This document shows, piece after piece, positions 28,380 through 39,239 of a stretch of DNA of 64,000 nt (the first letter of the stretch is position 1; the number at the start of each line of letters is the position of its first letter). The notes under the pieces are model-generated. The model ran no database searches, had not been told where the DNA came from, and saw only the letters and a program-made list of their open reading frames with translations. Where the stretch lies: NCBI GenBank assembly GCA_013176395.1, contig JABMLP010000003.1, positions 1-64,000 on the forward strand. The letters are read 5' to 3'. Position numbers and translations under genes: made by a program. Origin of the DNA: Venturia oleaginea (taxonomy: Eukaryota; Ascomycota; Dothideomycetes; Venturiales; Venturiaceae).

Positions 28380-29717
28380 CTATGGTCTCTACGGAATTAA
28401 AGGTTAGCTGCACATCATCTGCAGGGGGTCTCTGGGGTTATAAATGAAGCTCAAATTACATGATACCATCGATATTTTGGTGTTCTAAACCCGCATTCAG
28501 CCATTCTTACCATTAGTCATTCTTTTCATCCTCTCTGAAGATGGCTACACCAAAGAAGAAACGCCGTCAGGAGCTTTCACGCGATAACAGGCTCAAGATT
28601 CTTACTCTACGTGACGCTGGCTTCACGTTTGCAGCAATCAGAGATTACTTTCTCTCACTCAAACCTCCTCTTCAAGTTGATATCTCTCTACGTCACATTC
28701 AGAAAGATATCGCTCTTGGCCACCCTACACCGCAGAAAAAGAGCCATGTGGGATCCAAACCCCTCCTCTCCGAAGAACAGGTTAATGAGCTTGAAGTCTT
28801 TGTCACCGCCAGTAAAAAGAACCGCCTCATGTCCTATCTAGAACTCTCAACCCACTCCAGTCATTTCAAAGTCTCTGATAGAGTAATTGGAGCAGCCCTT
28901 GAAAAGAGAGGCTACTATCGAAGAATTGCACGAGTTAAACCACCACTCAGCGAAAAAAACCGCCAAGAGAGACTTGCCTTCGCTCACGAGCACTTGAATT
29001 GGTCTCTATACGATTAGACACGTATTCTGTGGACTGATGAGACTTGGGTTACAGGAGAGAGACACCGGAGGCAATATGTGACACGAAAAAAGAGTGAATC
29101 TCTTCACCCTGACTGTATCCTTGAGAAGTTTGTACGGAAGAAAGGATGGATGTTCTGGGGCTCCTTTTCAGGCATTGAAAGAGGACCTTCTCTCTTTTGG
29201 GAGAAGAGCTGGGGTTCTATCAGTGGTCCTACCTATACAGAACACCTGGTCCCTCTGATTTCAGACTACGTACGAGGAAAGAGACTCCTCTTAATGCAGG
29301 ATGGGGCTCCAGGTCACGGTGCAAAGATAACAAGAGAGGAGTTCTTACGGAGAGGGATCTACCTCATTTATTGGCCGACTTTCTCTCCAGATCTGAATCC
29401 AATTGAGACCATCTGGAACTGGATGAAGGACTACATTGAAGAGAATTACCCAGATAAAGAATATGGCCACCCTGAGCTACGTAGGATTGTGCAGGAGGCT
29501 TGGGACGTGGTAGTTATAGAGGAGGCTCTTTTTGGATTAATAGCAGGTATGCATCAGAGGTGCCTTGACGTGATTGCTGCAAATGGCTGGCATACGAAAT
29601 GGTAGCTTATTCAGATGTATATTACACCAAATACAATTGGAATCTACGAGAAAAATGAAGCCCTGAGGGCCCCTGCAGATGATGTGCAGCTAACCTTTAA
29701 TTCCGTAGAGACCATAG
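28380..29717 (+). mobile_element. Tc1/mariner element, nearly intact
   Basis: This 1,338-bp element has roughly 50-bp terminal inverted repeats starting CTATGGTCTCTACGGAATTA. It is flanked on both sides by a clean TA target duplication (28378-28379 and 29718-29719). It carries a single transposase gene with only one stop codon. The near-perfect TIRs suggest a recent insertion. Confidence 0.93.
28541..29605 (+). pseudogene. Tc1/mariner DD34E transposase, one stop codon
   Basis: The cut-and-paste transposase is 354 codons long. An N-terminal helix-turn-helix region (residues 10-110) precedes the DDE domain: WTDETW, MQDGAPGH and SPDLNPIETIWNW, with 34 residues between the second D and the E. 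One TAG at 29015-29017 (after NWSLYD) splits it and could come from TGG by a single G-to-A change. The frame is otherwise open from ATG to stop. The family differs from the Tc1-like copies at 3420 and 42604. Confidence 0.92.
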
Positions 29718-30321
29718 TAGGCACTTCCATCTCATGAACCGTGTAAGATACTGGCGGTATCTCAGCCGCTTCTAACAACCCTATGACAGTCTTGTCACGG
29801 GGCGGGTTCCGGTATCAGGAGGAAGGAGCAGCAGCAGGAACAGGTATCATTAAACAGGCTACATACGAACTGGCAGGCAAACCAACAGGCAGGTTTGACG
29901 ACAGGACGTAGCTCAAAGAACTACGAATTGGTTGAAGCCACGTAGGCTTTAAAACCTTTCCTCGGCAGAACTCCGGTTCTGCCTTGATCACGTGCCGTGG
30001 GGCCACCCCAACGGCGGGAAGGACCTGTCCGCGGTAGCCTATTATCGCGGTTAATTGCCCACACCACACATATATTCGTTTTCTTTGCAGCGACATATAC
30101 GTAGTTGTAAAGACATACGATCGGAATATCCGTATATAATGCTACCAAGAACACATGAATGTATGCAGCTGCAACGAATGTATATCGCCGCAATTATAAT
30201 GCAGTCGCCGCACAAAAGCAGGGGTTTTTGAGAGGGAGAGAGGAGAGGGGGGAAAGAAACTAGGTCTAACAGGGACAATATACAGATTCTTTTATGGTGT
30301 TTTTAAGCTCAAAATCAGTTA
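29718..30321. other. Spacer with no supported gene
   Basis: The stretch between the Tc1 and pogo elements has short minus-strand ORFs without motifs. TGTCACGGGG at 29793 looks like an LTR start, but no matching end or target duplication was found. Confidence 0.4.
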
Positions 30322-31642
30322 ACGTATTCCACTACCCGAACCGCCACACCACCCAACCCGCCAAAATCTCTTGGCACGACCAACTCATCCTACGACTCTT
30401 CAATTTTATCGCTATCAACAATAGATTCCAAGTCTGTCGTGCTGCTATCTGATTCAGAAGAAATCTCAACGTTTTTTTTACACGTTCGCGCATTGTGCCC
30501 AGCCGCGCCGCAGTTTCCACAGCGCCTTTGAGTTGGTTGGGCTGTTTCTTGACCACTACTACTACGAGCATTCTTTGATCCTTGAGGCGCAACAGACGCC
30601 TCAGCAGCTACCCGCGCTGCTGCAGTCCCATACTTCATAATACCACCTTTCTGGATCCGCTGTCTTTTACGACATTTTCGCTTCGTCATTACTGTCAATT
30701 GCTCTTCAAGCTCGTGGTTTCGTGCAACAAGTAGGGCGTTCTGGTGCAGCATCAATTCAGCGCCTTTAACAAGTTGTGAAAAGTCTGCCTGCGCAGTAAC
30801 TAGTGACCGAGTAAAAGACTCGCTTACGAGCTTGGATTGGGATCCAAATTCATGAGTATTGCTTGGAGTCTTTGACTGTCACGGCGTTTCTAGGAGACGG
30901 GATTCTGGCGGGGTACGTAGCCGTACTTCAAGGCGATCCAACACTACCTACGCGTCGATAGGGACTAGTCCTACTGCCTGAAAGGCCTTTCGACAATTCT
31001 CTTCCGTGAACACGTCCGTGAACACGTCGAAAAACGCGTCTTTAAAGGCAGGGAGAAAGCCTTCCTTGTCGATATGGTACACGCGTCGGCGCGCCAAGTC
31101 CCGGATGCATTGGGAGTACTTGCGCTTTAACGGCGAGGAGTAGACCACGTCAAGGGGCTGGAGTATATGCGACGAGTGCGATGGCATGCAGAGGGTTATA
31201 ACCTTATTTTCGAGGCAGTAGTCCTTGAAATCCTGGCTGAGATGGCTCTCATGGTCGTCCAAGATAAGCAGCCTGTACCCCCCCCACCTGCCGCGCCTTT
31301 GTATACGCGTCAAAATGCTTCAACCACTCAAGACCAAGCGCGTTGTTTGTCCAGCCGTTCTCAGAGACTGAGAGCTTCCAATTCCGTGGTATATCTGCCT
31401 TCTCATACCACGCAGAGATGTGAACGCGTCCTTTGTAGATAATGAATGGCGGGGTCGCATACCCAGCGGCGCAGAAGCTCTGAATAACCGTAACCCATTC
31501 GCGATCGTCCGGCTGGATGAGTTCAGGCCTTGTACGTCTCTCAGAGGCTGTAACGACCTTCATTGACCCAATAACGCCCATTTGGAAGCCAATCTCGTCA
31601 AAGTTGTGCGTATCCTCATCGTGGACGCCGTACTTTGCCTTA
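30322..31642 (-). pseudogene. Fot1/pogo transposase, copy 2 (catalytic and C-terminal part)
   Basis: This is the same family as copy 1. The visible blocks are FDEIGFQMG near 31595 (first Asp), the SENGWTNNALGLEWL stretch, LDDHESH near 31255, HILQPLDV, and the zinc knuckle CGNCGAAGHNARTC near 30500. The element end ACGTATTCC follows TA at 30320-30321. Damage includes a frameshift in a G-run near 31280, a 12-15 bp duplication giving DVFTDVFTEE near 31010, and a CAG-to-TAG stop at about 30946. Its N-terminal continuation is beyond the Harbinger insertion, at 35501-35594. Confidence 0.88.
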
Positions 31643-31908
31643 GGGGGTGTTCGAGAACTCTATGCAATATGCAAATATGGAGATTTTCTGCATATGGCCT
31701 CAAGATTAGCGACGTGTTCGAGAGTTTTTTAGCCCCAATATGCAAAATATGCAATATGCAGAATATGTAGAATTCAGCGCGGCTATTTGACTGCAGCCAA
31801 TTAGTGCTCCATATGAAATCTGCATATTCTATTCGACCTTTTTGGCTATGCCAATATGCACGAAAAATTCTGCCAGATCGCCGTGCAACACCTTAAAAAC
31901 CACACATT

Positions 31909-33213
31909 ATGAGCGACTGCAACAGCCCACCTACCGACGAGTCTGATTATGATGAGAGGGAGGCAGTGATCGATGAGGTCATCCAGTATATTCTGCGCAA
32001 TGAGGTCGGCAAATTCGAGCGTGCGGAGACTCGTATTGAGCGTGGGAGGCGGCGGGCCTTGCGGAGACGCCGCAATCGAATACAGCAGTTCACCGACCCT
32101 GGCTATGCGAATGCACTTATAGCGGAGCTGTTACAAGGTCATCCAGAGACTTTACGTACAGAGACACGACTTACCCGGTACCAATTCGAGTCACTTACGA
32201 AGTGGCTCAAGGACAACACCAAGCTCGAGAGGTCGCGACATGTCGGCGTGGATGCCAAATTTGGAATCTTCTTGTATATCGCCGGCTCAGAGTGTCCAAT
32301 GCGAACTGCCGGGGCTCACTGGAAGCTTGGTATCAGTCAAGTATCGACATTCTTCCACGAAGTACTGAATGCCTTGGTGAAACTAGCAGCTCATAATATC
32401 AAAATGTACGAACCTGACGAGGACATTCCGATCCCAGCGAAGATTCTGGAGCTGCCGGGCAAGATGTCACCCTATTTCGACTGTATCGGTGCTGTAGATG
32501 GGACCTTGATATATTGTTCCGTGAAGGGCAAAGATCGCGACCGAGATGGTAAGGATAGCGCTTTTCGTTATCGCAAAAGCTTCCTTGCGCAGAATGTCCT
32601 CGGGGTTGTAGATTTCGATATGAACTTCAAGTTGGTGTACGGAGGATGGGAGGGAACCGCTCATGACGCGACTGTGTTCAATGCTGCTCGTCAAGAAGGC
32701 CTAATGAATTCGCCTCGCGGTAGGTTTTGGTTAGCAAATGCTGGATACTCGAAAAAGGATGGCTATGGTGGCTTACTTCTTGCGCCGTACATACGGACTC
32801 GCTATCATCTTGCAGAATGGAGAAAAGGCGTCAAGAAACCACAGAACAAAGAGGAGTTGTTCAATCTACGACACGCGAAGCTTCGCAACGTGGTGGAGAG
32901 GGTGTACGGTGTACTGAAAAGCCGATTCCAGATATTCCGAACAGCTCGTGATGGCATCAGCTTAAAGACTTAAACCAAGATTGTATACGCCCTATCCGCA
33001 GTTCATAACTGGATCAATGGCCATGGAGGCAAGCCGAAGAAGGAGTGGAGGAAGCTCAAAGATGCGAGGCCTGGCACAGAGGCGGCGAAGTTGTATGAGG
33101 AGATACTCGTCGAGAGAGCCGTAGCTCAGCAGAATAGCGCTCCTCAAGCTGAGTTTTGGAGTGATATTGACGCTACTGCAATGGGACGTCAAGTGCACAA
33201 AAATGACAGATAG
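31909..33213 (+). pseudogene. PIF/Harbinger transposase (DDE_4), one stop
   Basis: This is a transposase of the DDE superfamily. The catalytic blocks are GAVDGTLI near 32490, GWEGTAHDATVF near 32655 and NVVERVYGVLKSRF near 32895. A TAA at 32971-32973 ends the first ORF at 354 residues. The frame continues with TKIVYALSAVHNWI to a stop at 33211-33213, so one CAA-to-TAA change probably truncates the protein. The usually conserved LADAGY reads LANAGY. The start is the first ATG after the TIR region. Confidence 0.9.
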
Positions 33214-33925
33214 AATAGCCACGGAGATTTGGGATACTTATCAGCTAGTTCTCCGGGAAAGAGGCCGTCGCAGTGAGCCTCCAGAGCGGCAGAGTCGTCT
33301 GGAATAGATAATATAGAGGAGGACGATGTGGATGAAGAGTAATATGTATAGTTACGAAGTTTGTTGTCAAGAATCGGAGCTAAGGTTGTAAATACACGTT
33401 TTTTGAATATATTCCGGTTAACTTTTGGACAAGAACTGAGGTCTATATACAATCCTTTCTACACCAACGCCACCACCTTCAATTCAGGCAATTGTAGGCT
33501 CAAAACAACTGGGAAGTTATAAAAATTCTAAGTACTTAACAGTATCAAGTTCTGTTTGGGCTATCTCTAGCGATAAGCTTAGGAGTAACGTGTATTCTGT
33601 TGTGGTAAAATATGGGAAAATAACAGGGTTTAATTCAGGGTATAGTATCCGAGCGCCGGACGGTCTATTCTAATACCTCAACTTCAGAGCTAGCTGGAGT
33701 GAGTAGCACCTTACCGTTTTAGGCAAAATATTATTTATTAAGAAGCCCTGCAAACGCTGAATGCAACGCATTCAAAATCATTATAATCCGATCAGTACGA
33801 GGTTACTGAACAGGGGCGGGAAGTAGACGACCATTTTGACAACAGGTAAGGCTGAAGATCCCGCCTTGCAGCCGTTAGGGTCTAAACAACACCTCGAATT
33901 CCAGCAATCTTCCTAATAACGCAAC

Positions 33926-34904
33926 CTACAAAAGGTCAATTCGCCTAACATTGATATTAAAAGATGCGCAACACTTGGAAACGATAGCATCCATATTCTC
34001 TGGTAGCTTTGACTTGAAGCGGAAGCACTCTCTGTACTTCTTATAGTGTGCCTTGATCGTCTCTACGTCATTCACAAGGACACCTGGCTCGATGTGAGGA
34101 TAATCGCGAAGAACGCCATTCTCGCGAGTCCCATTTCGAGTCCACCCAGAGCAGTGACCCGGGTTGCCGTAGTGAGCGCAATATGCATTCCAACTGTTCT
34201 TTATCGTCTGCCACTTGCTAACCAGTCTCTCTTTTGTCATAGGCGGAGCTGCCGGGTTTGTCTGCGCTTGATCTACTCCAATACAAGCGTTATCGTATGC
34301 CTCATCCTTCCAAGGAGCGCCATTCTGTAGACCACAGTTCTTTGACTCTACAAAGGAATCAATCATGACAAGGAGGGTCGGTGAGTTCCACGGATAATTC
34401 GCTTGCTTCTCCTTCTTTTTCGACGCTGATGACGAAGGCGTAGGCGTAGAACTCTCACTACGCGTAAGAGTCTTGTCTCTAGCCGCAAGGCTTCGAGCAG
34501 AAGTAGATTCGGTTGTTGACCGCACTGAAACGCTTCTATCTCGTGGTTGTATACTTGGAGGTTGTATACTTAGAGGTTGTGTACTTGAAGGTTGTGTACT
34601 TGAAGGTTGTGTACTTAGAGGTTGTGTACTTGGAGGTGTAGGTGGAGGGAACGGCGATGTAGGACTATCGAGGGCGCTGGTAGGGTCCGGATAAGTCGAC
34701 TGCAATGCTGGGTCTATTGCAGTATCTTCTTTGGCTTTCTTCTTATTCTTGCTAATACTTGGTATAGCAGTAGCAGCCCTTTTTCGAGGCTGTTTTTTGA
34801 GGCTCCTCCGCGGGCTTTTGGGAGCCAATTTCGGCGCCCTCTGGCGACGTAGAACGCCCGCCAAAGGGTACAGTTGATTTGCGATCTCTAGAACGGCGGG
34901 TCAT
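33926..34904 (-). pseudogene. Harbinger Myb/SANT-like DNA-binding protein
   Basis: This is the second Harbinger gene, convergent with the transposase; in this superfamily it helps nuclear import and end recognition. The Myb/SANT-like domain spans about residues 155-240 (YPWNSPTLLVMIDSFVESK ... KWQTIKNSWNAYCAHYG). The N-terminal half is Ser/Thr/Pro-rich and has tandem TQPLS/TQPSS-type repeats near 34550-34640. The likely ATG near 34904 is out of frame with the rest, with a break in an A-rich run near 34800, so the copy is probably damaged. Confidence 0.7.
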
Positions 34905-35189
34905 TGTATAATGCAACGTATGTAGTATGTCAAAAGTAACGATATTAGTGGTAGTAGTGATAGCTAATAACTCATCAGATTTTACCAGGTTGACGCCACA
35001 AGTACGACACTAAGAAGCTAACTATCTACGCTCACCGCCGTAATGTACAGGGTATCAATTGGTCTATTTAATTCTACATATTCTAGCTGCATATTGCGCT
35101 TTTGAACACGTTAATGAATATGCGCGGCCAATATGCATTTTGAACGGCCGCGCTTAAAATCTCCATATTTGCATATTGCATAGAGTTCT

Positions 35190-35484
35190 TGTCACGGGAT
35201 GGTATCCTATATCCATTTTATCCTAGGTGGATTCTTAGCAATTCCTGGTAGGTTCCTGATAGTTTCTCACGTGCGCCTAGCAGGGATTATTCAGGGACTG
35301 TTTCACATGCGCTTCTACTCCTTTCTATTCTCTTCTCAGGACAGCATGTTCTTTTCCTACTTAAAAGATTATATATACAATTTGTCCTTCCTGAACCTTC
35401 ACTCTCTTCGTTGCACTTAGATACTTCGAAATACAAGCAGTCTTCTCTCACTTGCGAAACACCTTTGGGGGTTGAACTCTTACA
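35190..35484 (+). repeat. 295-bp solo LTR in the Harbinger right TIR
   Basis: The sequence TGTCACGGGATGG...AACTCTTACA is flanked by the 5-bp duplication GTTCT (35185-35189 and 35485-35489). Removing it and one GTTCT restores the right TIR, matching the left end at 31643. This shows an LTR element inserted there and then recombined to a solo LTR. A TATATA box lies at about 35370. Confidence 0.88.
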
Positions 35485-35500
35485 GTTCTCGAACACCCCC

Positions 35501-35594
35501 TTAGGCCGCTTCCCAGGACGAAACAACCTCCGGAATATCTTGACTACGCATAAGTTAGCCACCAAAGCTATCAGATTTATGGAACAGACGCGGG
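35501..35594 (-). pseudogene. N-terminal remnant of pogo copy 2
   Basis: Across the Harbinger insertion, the minus-strand reading (QDIPEVVSSWEAA) matches the region before the catalytic Asp in pogo transposases. It would continue to KYGVHDEDTHNFDE at the other side. It is cut at its far end by a retroelement fragment. Confidence 0.5.
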
Positions 35595-35910
35595 TCCTTG
35601 GGCATAGTGGGATCGAAAACGCGCAGACGACGCTGAGCATTGAGGGGAGACTGTAGGTAAACGGAAAGCGAAACATGAGGCATTGCCTCTCGGAATCTAG
35701 ATAGCACAGATGTACTGGTAGAACAACCGACATTTACAAGAGCCATGGGGGATCGAGGGGATAGCTGGTCTTGTTTTGGTAAGCAGGGCGAAGTGGGACG
35801 TGGTAGATCATATCACGTGTCGGCTGTCTGATGAAGTCCCCTTAACCGGGCATAGCTGCGTGATTAAGCGGCTGCAACCGAGTAGGATAAAATCAATCAA
35901 TCAATCAATC
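35595..35910 (+). mobile_element. CAAT-tailed retroelement, 5'-truncated copy D
   Basis: This is the last 315 bp or so of the 1.6 kb family in plus orientation, more diverged than copies A-C, ending in (CAAT)n at 35910. The 3' stems are kept: GTCC now pairs with GGGC instead of GGAC. The 5' boundary is approximate. Confidence 0.8.
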
Positions 35911-36061
35911 TTACGAAACTCTTACCTCTCTACCTTAGATCCTAAGTGTAATTCGGTGACATGTTCTGAAGTGCCTTGTGCCTTCGTATGGATATGCCGT
36001 GCCGCCACATGTCTTCTGCCCATTCATGCTCATGGGCTGTTGAGCAATTACCAGAGTTGCT

Positions 36062-36748
36062 TTGTTCTCCGACGTGGCGCCCAGGAATGGGCTGAATATG
36101 ACACATAAGAGGCCGGGCAGTATGGACCAGTTCGTCCTTCCCCTACGGCACCTTCCGTACCTACTCAACTCTTTCTATTCTAATCCTCCCACTCAGCCGC
36201 GATATAGACTCGGCGTTGCAACGAAATGTTGGATTATCGAGAGCGATATATTGGGTCTTGTTGCAGACTTGACTTTAGAATATTTCACCGGTGATGATGC
36301 AGATGCAGATGAGTATCATACTATTTGGGTTATCAAAGATAATGGACATAATACTCATGGCGGTGCCGACACATGGTCGACCCTTATTTCTCTTGACGGA
36401 AATGATATCCAAACATTACTACAAAACGATTACGACCGCAAAGGGCCGTCACATGGCAACGGCAGGTTTAGAACGCCAGCAAATCACCGAAGTGCTATAC
36501 ATGCTCCAGGACACACTCATAACAGTGTGCCCCCGTATGCCGCAAATCAGACTGGCCTATCGCATGGAGTGGATCTAACTTGGCCATTAGTAAGCATCGA
36601 TCTCGAGAGGGAATACAGTAGGCCTCCAGCAGCGCCAGAGCGTATTCCTGGAGCACCACGGTTTGAGACCAGCCTTCCAATACATGAACTTTCTAATTGC
36701 ACCGTGGAAGAGCTGCTGAGTTACTGCCCCGAACATGTCTTCCACTAG
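36062..36748 (+). CDS. Hypothetical protein, first part
   Basis: This is a 228-codon ORF with no recognised domain. It is acidic near residues 75-85 (GDDADADEYH). Its stop at 36746-36748 is followed by a second stop, and then the same frame reopens into the large ORF from 36905. It is therefore probably the first exon or a broken 5' part of that gene. No convincing donor-acceptor pair linking them was found, though GTAAGC at about 36589 is a candidate. A retroelement tail ends 150 bp upstream. Confidence 0.4.
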   Translation: MFSDVAPRNGLNMTHKRPGSMDQFVLPLRHLPYLLNSFYSNPPTQPRYRLGVATKCWIIESDILGLVADLTLEYFTGDDADADEYHTIWVIKDNGHNTHGGADTWSTLISLDGNDIQTLLQNDYDRKGPSHGNGRFRTPANHRSAIHAPGHTHNSVPPYAANQTGLSHGVDLTWPLVSIDLEREYSRPPAAPERIPGAPRFETSLPIHELSNCTVEELLSYCPEHVFH

Positions 36749-36904
36749 CCCGGGCTTGCTATTCTGTACAACCATTAACGGTTTCGTCTCTCAAATCCCA
36801 TCTTCGAGAACGCCACCCAATATATCAGAAATGCAAGAGGCAACCATATCGACATTTCAAGACGAAGTTTTCGACGGGCGACCAAGCGCACTGGGAGCCA
36901 AATC

Positions 36905-38741
36905 TTGAACCAGTATGAGACCGGCAACTTTGATGGCCACATGCAACCACTAAGCCAAGCCGCCCAAACATCGGGACAGTCTCTGGAATCTTTTCTCGAT
37001 TCGATCCTTTGGAGCCCGCCCCAGGATATTACCCTTCAGCCATCTGTTTCACTATCAGAAGTGGGCTCTACTGTCGTTAATCATCCCGTTGGACAGTTCT
37101 CTTCTCGCGTCCTCGCTGCGATGCAGAATCAAAATCTACCCCTTCCGCTAAACACGTTTAGCACAACGTCTCATCCCATGATCAAACGGTGCCTACACGG
37201 TTCTCCTGAAGTCAGAGAAACAAGAGAAACGATTTCATTGAACTACTACCCCGTGCATCTTCCAGAAGAATTCGTAATCCAACACTACTCCACAAATCTC
37301 ACCCACGAACCCCTACTTTACGTTCTCATAAAGCATAGAGGGATGGCGATTGCACAAATGGTCCCAGAGGAGGTTTGTCCAGATCAAACACAAGGAGGGT
37401 TCAAAACGTTCGCGGCGAAGCTGAGGAAGAGACAACAGATGGCTCTTGGGCAGAGAGGAGAAAGGAGGGAGGTTCTGTGGAAGAGAATGACAAATTCGGT
37501 ATATAACGAAGCGTACGACAGGGTGAAGATGGGCTTCCAAGAGGAAAGGATAAGGGGCGATTATGGTGGTGCCAGGGTTTCTGCCAAGACAAAGAGTTTT
37601 GGGGAAGAGGAAAAAAACGAGACGAATAGAACGGTATCAAATAGGAAGAGGAGGATGACGAAGAAGGTGAGACATGGCGGTCAACAGGATTCGAATGTCA
37701 AGAAAACATACGATACGTCTGGTCAACCGATCTATACCGGGTCTCACCATCCGACTTCCTCTTTTGGTTCACCAATGGCTATACCTTTGATACAGCGGTA
37801 TCAGATTCCTCGGACCACAACTCCCACACATCAGGACTGGGAGTCTGAAGCACCTACTATTTTCCAGAATAACCCTCCTACCAATCCATTTCCACCCGCC
37901 ACTTTCAACACTGGCCTCGAACCCGTCTACGATCAACCGTCTTTTCAGAGCTACGCTCCGCAATCTGGTTATGGCGAACAGCAGCACATACTCCAGGGAT
38001 CGGATTACAATAACTCTGATCACAATATCAGCGATGCTCCGCGGTATCCTTCGCCTAGTCATCCATTCGAGCAAACTCAATACGCCATCCCGCAGATTCC
38101 GATAAAAGTTGAACAAGTAAACACAGTCTTCAACACTTTTCCTACAAACTACGATGCAAACCCACCTCCTCATCAAAAAGACATCTACGACAGCATCACC
38201 AAGACAGCAGAATTCAGCGACACAACCACGAACCAAGAATCAAGTCCGGAATATTGGGATCAACTCATTGATTTCGAGAATGATGCGCTGAGTCATTCGG
38301 TACCTATACAGATCGATGGTTACTATAATGGTACACCGCTAGGGAATGATACTGTTCCACAGCAGCAATATTTTATGTCTGGTATACAAGACTCCTTGGA
38401 TTATCGGGGGGTTTGTTCCTGAGGCTGGATACTTTGATGCTCGAGTAGCTTGTTTTGGTGATGATTAAACACCAGCGCCAAACCTAGACCTTCACCTTCC
38501 ATCCCAAATCATCGAGGATGAAAGTTTAGATGGTTTCTCTGATATAGACGGCGCGGTTTATGGAGGGAGGATTGGGGAGTGGATTGATGGTGTTGAAGAT
38601 GGGGTGGATGCAGGGGAGGCTGAGGGCGTGGTAGGAAATGGGGGATTTGATGGGGAGGTGGGTGAGGTGGGGATGGGGAGGAGGGAAAGGAGAGGGTCTA
38701 TTGCGAGTAATGATTCTATGGCTAGTTTCTTTGAACGGTAG
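36905..38741 (+). CDS. Hypothetical nuclear-type protein, Gln/Pro/Asn-rich
   Basis: Residues 1-180 are mixed. A basic segment (KSFGEEEKNETNRTVSNRKRRMTKKVRHGG) looks like a nuclear signal, and the rest is rich in Pro, Gln, Asn and Tyr, like a fungal regulator's activation region. The first stop is at 38420, but an intron GTATAC...CCAG at 38382-38475 keeps phase and adds an acidic tail ending at 38741; this is inference. Just upstream (36780-36900) another frame encodes LKSHLRERHPIYQKCKR...FKT, resembling a C2H2-finger region of fungal proteins, so the gene may be frameshifted there. Confidence 0.5.
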
Positions 38742-39239
38742 CTGAGCTGAGCTGAGTTGAGTTTCTATCGTAAGTTGGTGAGGGGTTAAAGATGGAATAA
38801 TGTATCGATATGTGTAGGATTTGGACTTGGTGTGTTGACGATTGTGTGACGGGTTAGCGAGAGAAGGGTGCTTTGTATTTGTCTTCGCGGAAGGATAAGG
38901 GAAAAGGGGGAGATATAGTGGGATCTTTATGTAAAGAATCAAGGCATGATCGAGCGAGCGATATACTTCTGTTTGCTGGTCCTCCATTCCAAGTATGTCG
39001 ATGGTTTTGATGATACTTAGAAATTCGCCATGATATATTAACACCCATTGCCATTTGTAGAATACGTGTTTAGAGACATAAAATTCCGCATCCAAGATAA
39101 GTAGGAGCGTGTTCCGCTGGGTGGGTATTTTTGACCTTGATCTCCAGCCTACAACCAAGATTTGCCTCCGATTCGATGGGCTGCTGGGAGACCTCGCATG
39201 TTGTCCGAACACCAGTCCAAAAAGTACTTGAAAAGATTA
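38742..39239. other. Intergenic region between convergent genes
   Basis: The 500 bp between the hypothetical gene and the Zn2Cys6 gene presumably holds both 3' UTRs. The long minus-strand ORF 38526-39212 overlaps coding sequence of the plus-strand gene and has no motif. Confidence 0.5.

Larger units (their letters stand above)
31643..35500 (+). mobile_element. PIF/Harbinger DNA transposon
   Basis: This 3.9 kb element is bounded by inverted repeats beginning GGGGGTGTTCGAGAACTC and a TTA target duplication (31640-31642 and 35501-35503), as expected for this superfamily. It has the typical two convergent genes: a DDE_4 transposase and a Myb/SANT-like DNA-binding protein. Subterminal regions are full of ATATGCA-type repeats, probable transposase binding sites. 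Its right TIR is split by a solo LTR. It is inserted in pogo copy 2. Confidence 0.93.

Noticed and set aside
29793..30268. Further solo LTR starting TGTCACGGGG
   Set aside because: The start resembles the LTR at 35190, but no matching end or 5-bp duplication could be found.
38526..39212. Long minus-strand ORF as a gene
   Set aside because: It overlaps the acidic coding tail of the plus-strand gene and has low-complexity composition without motifs.
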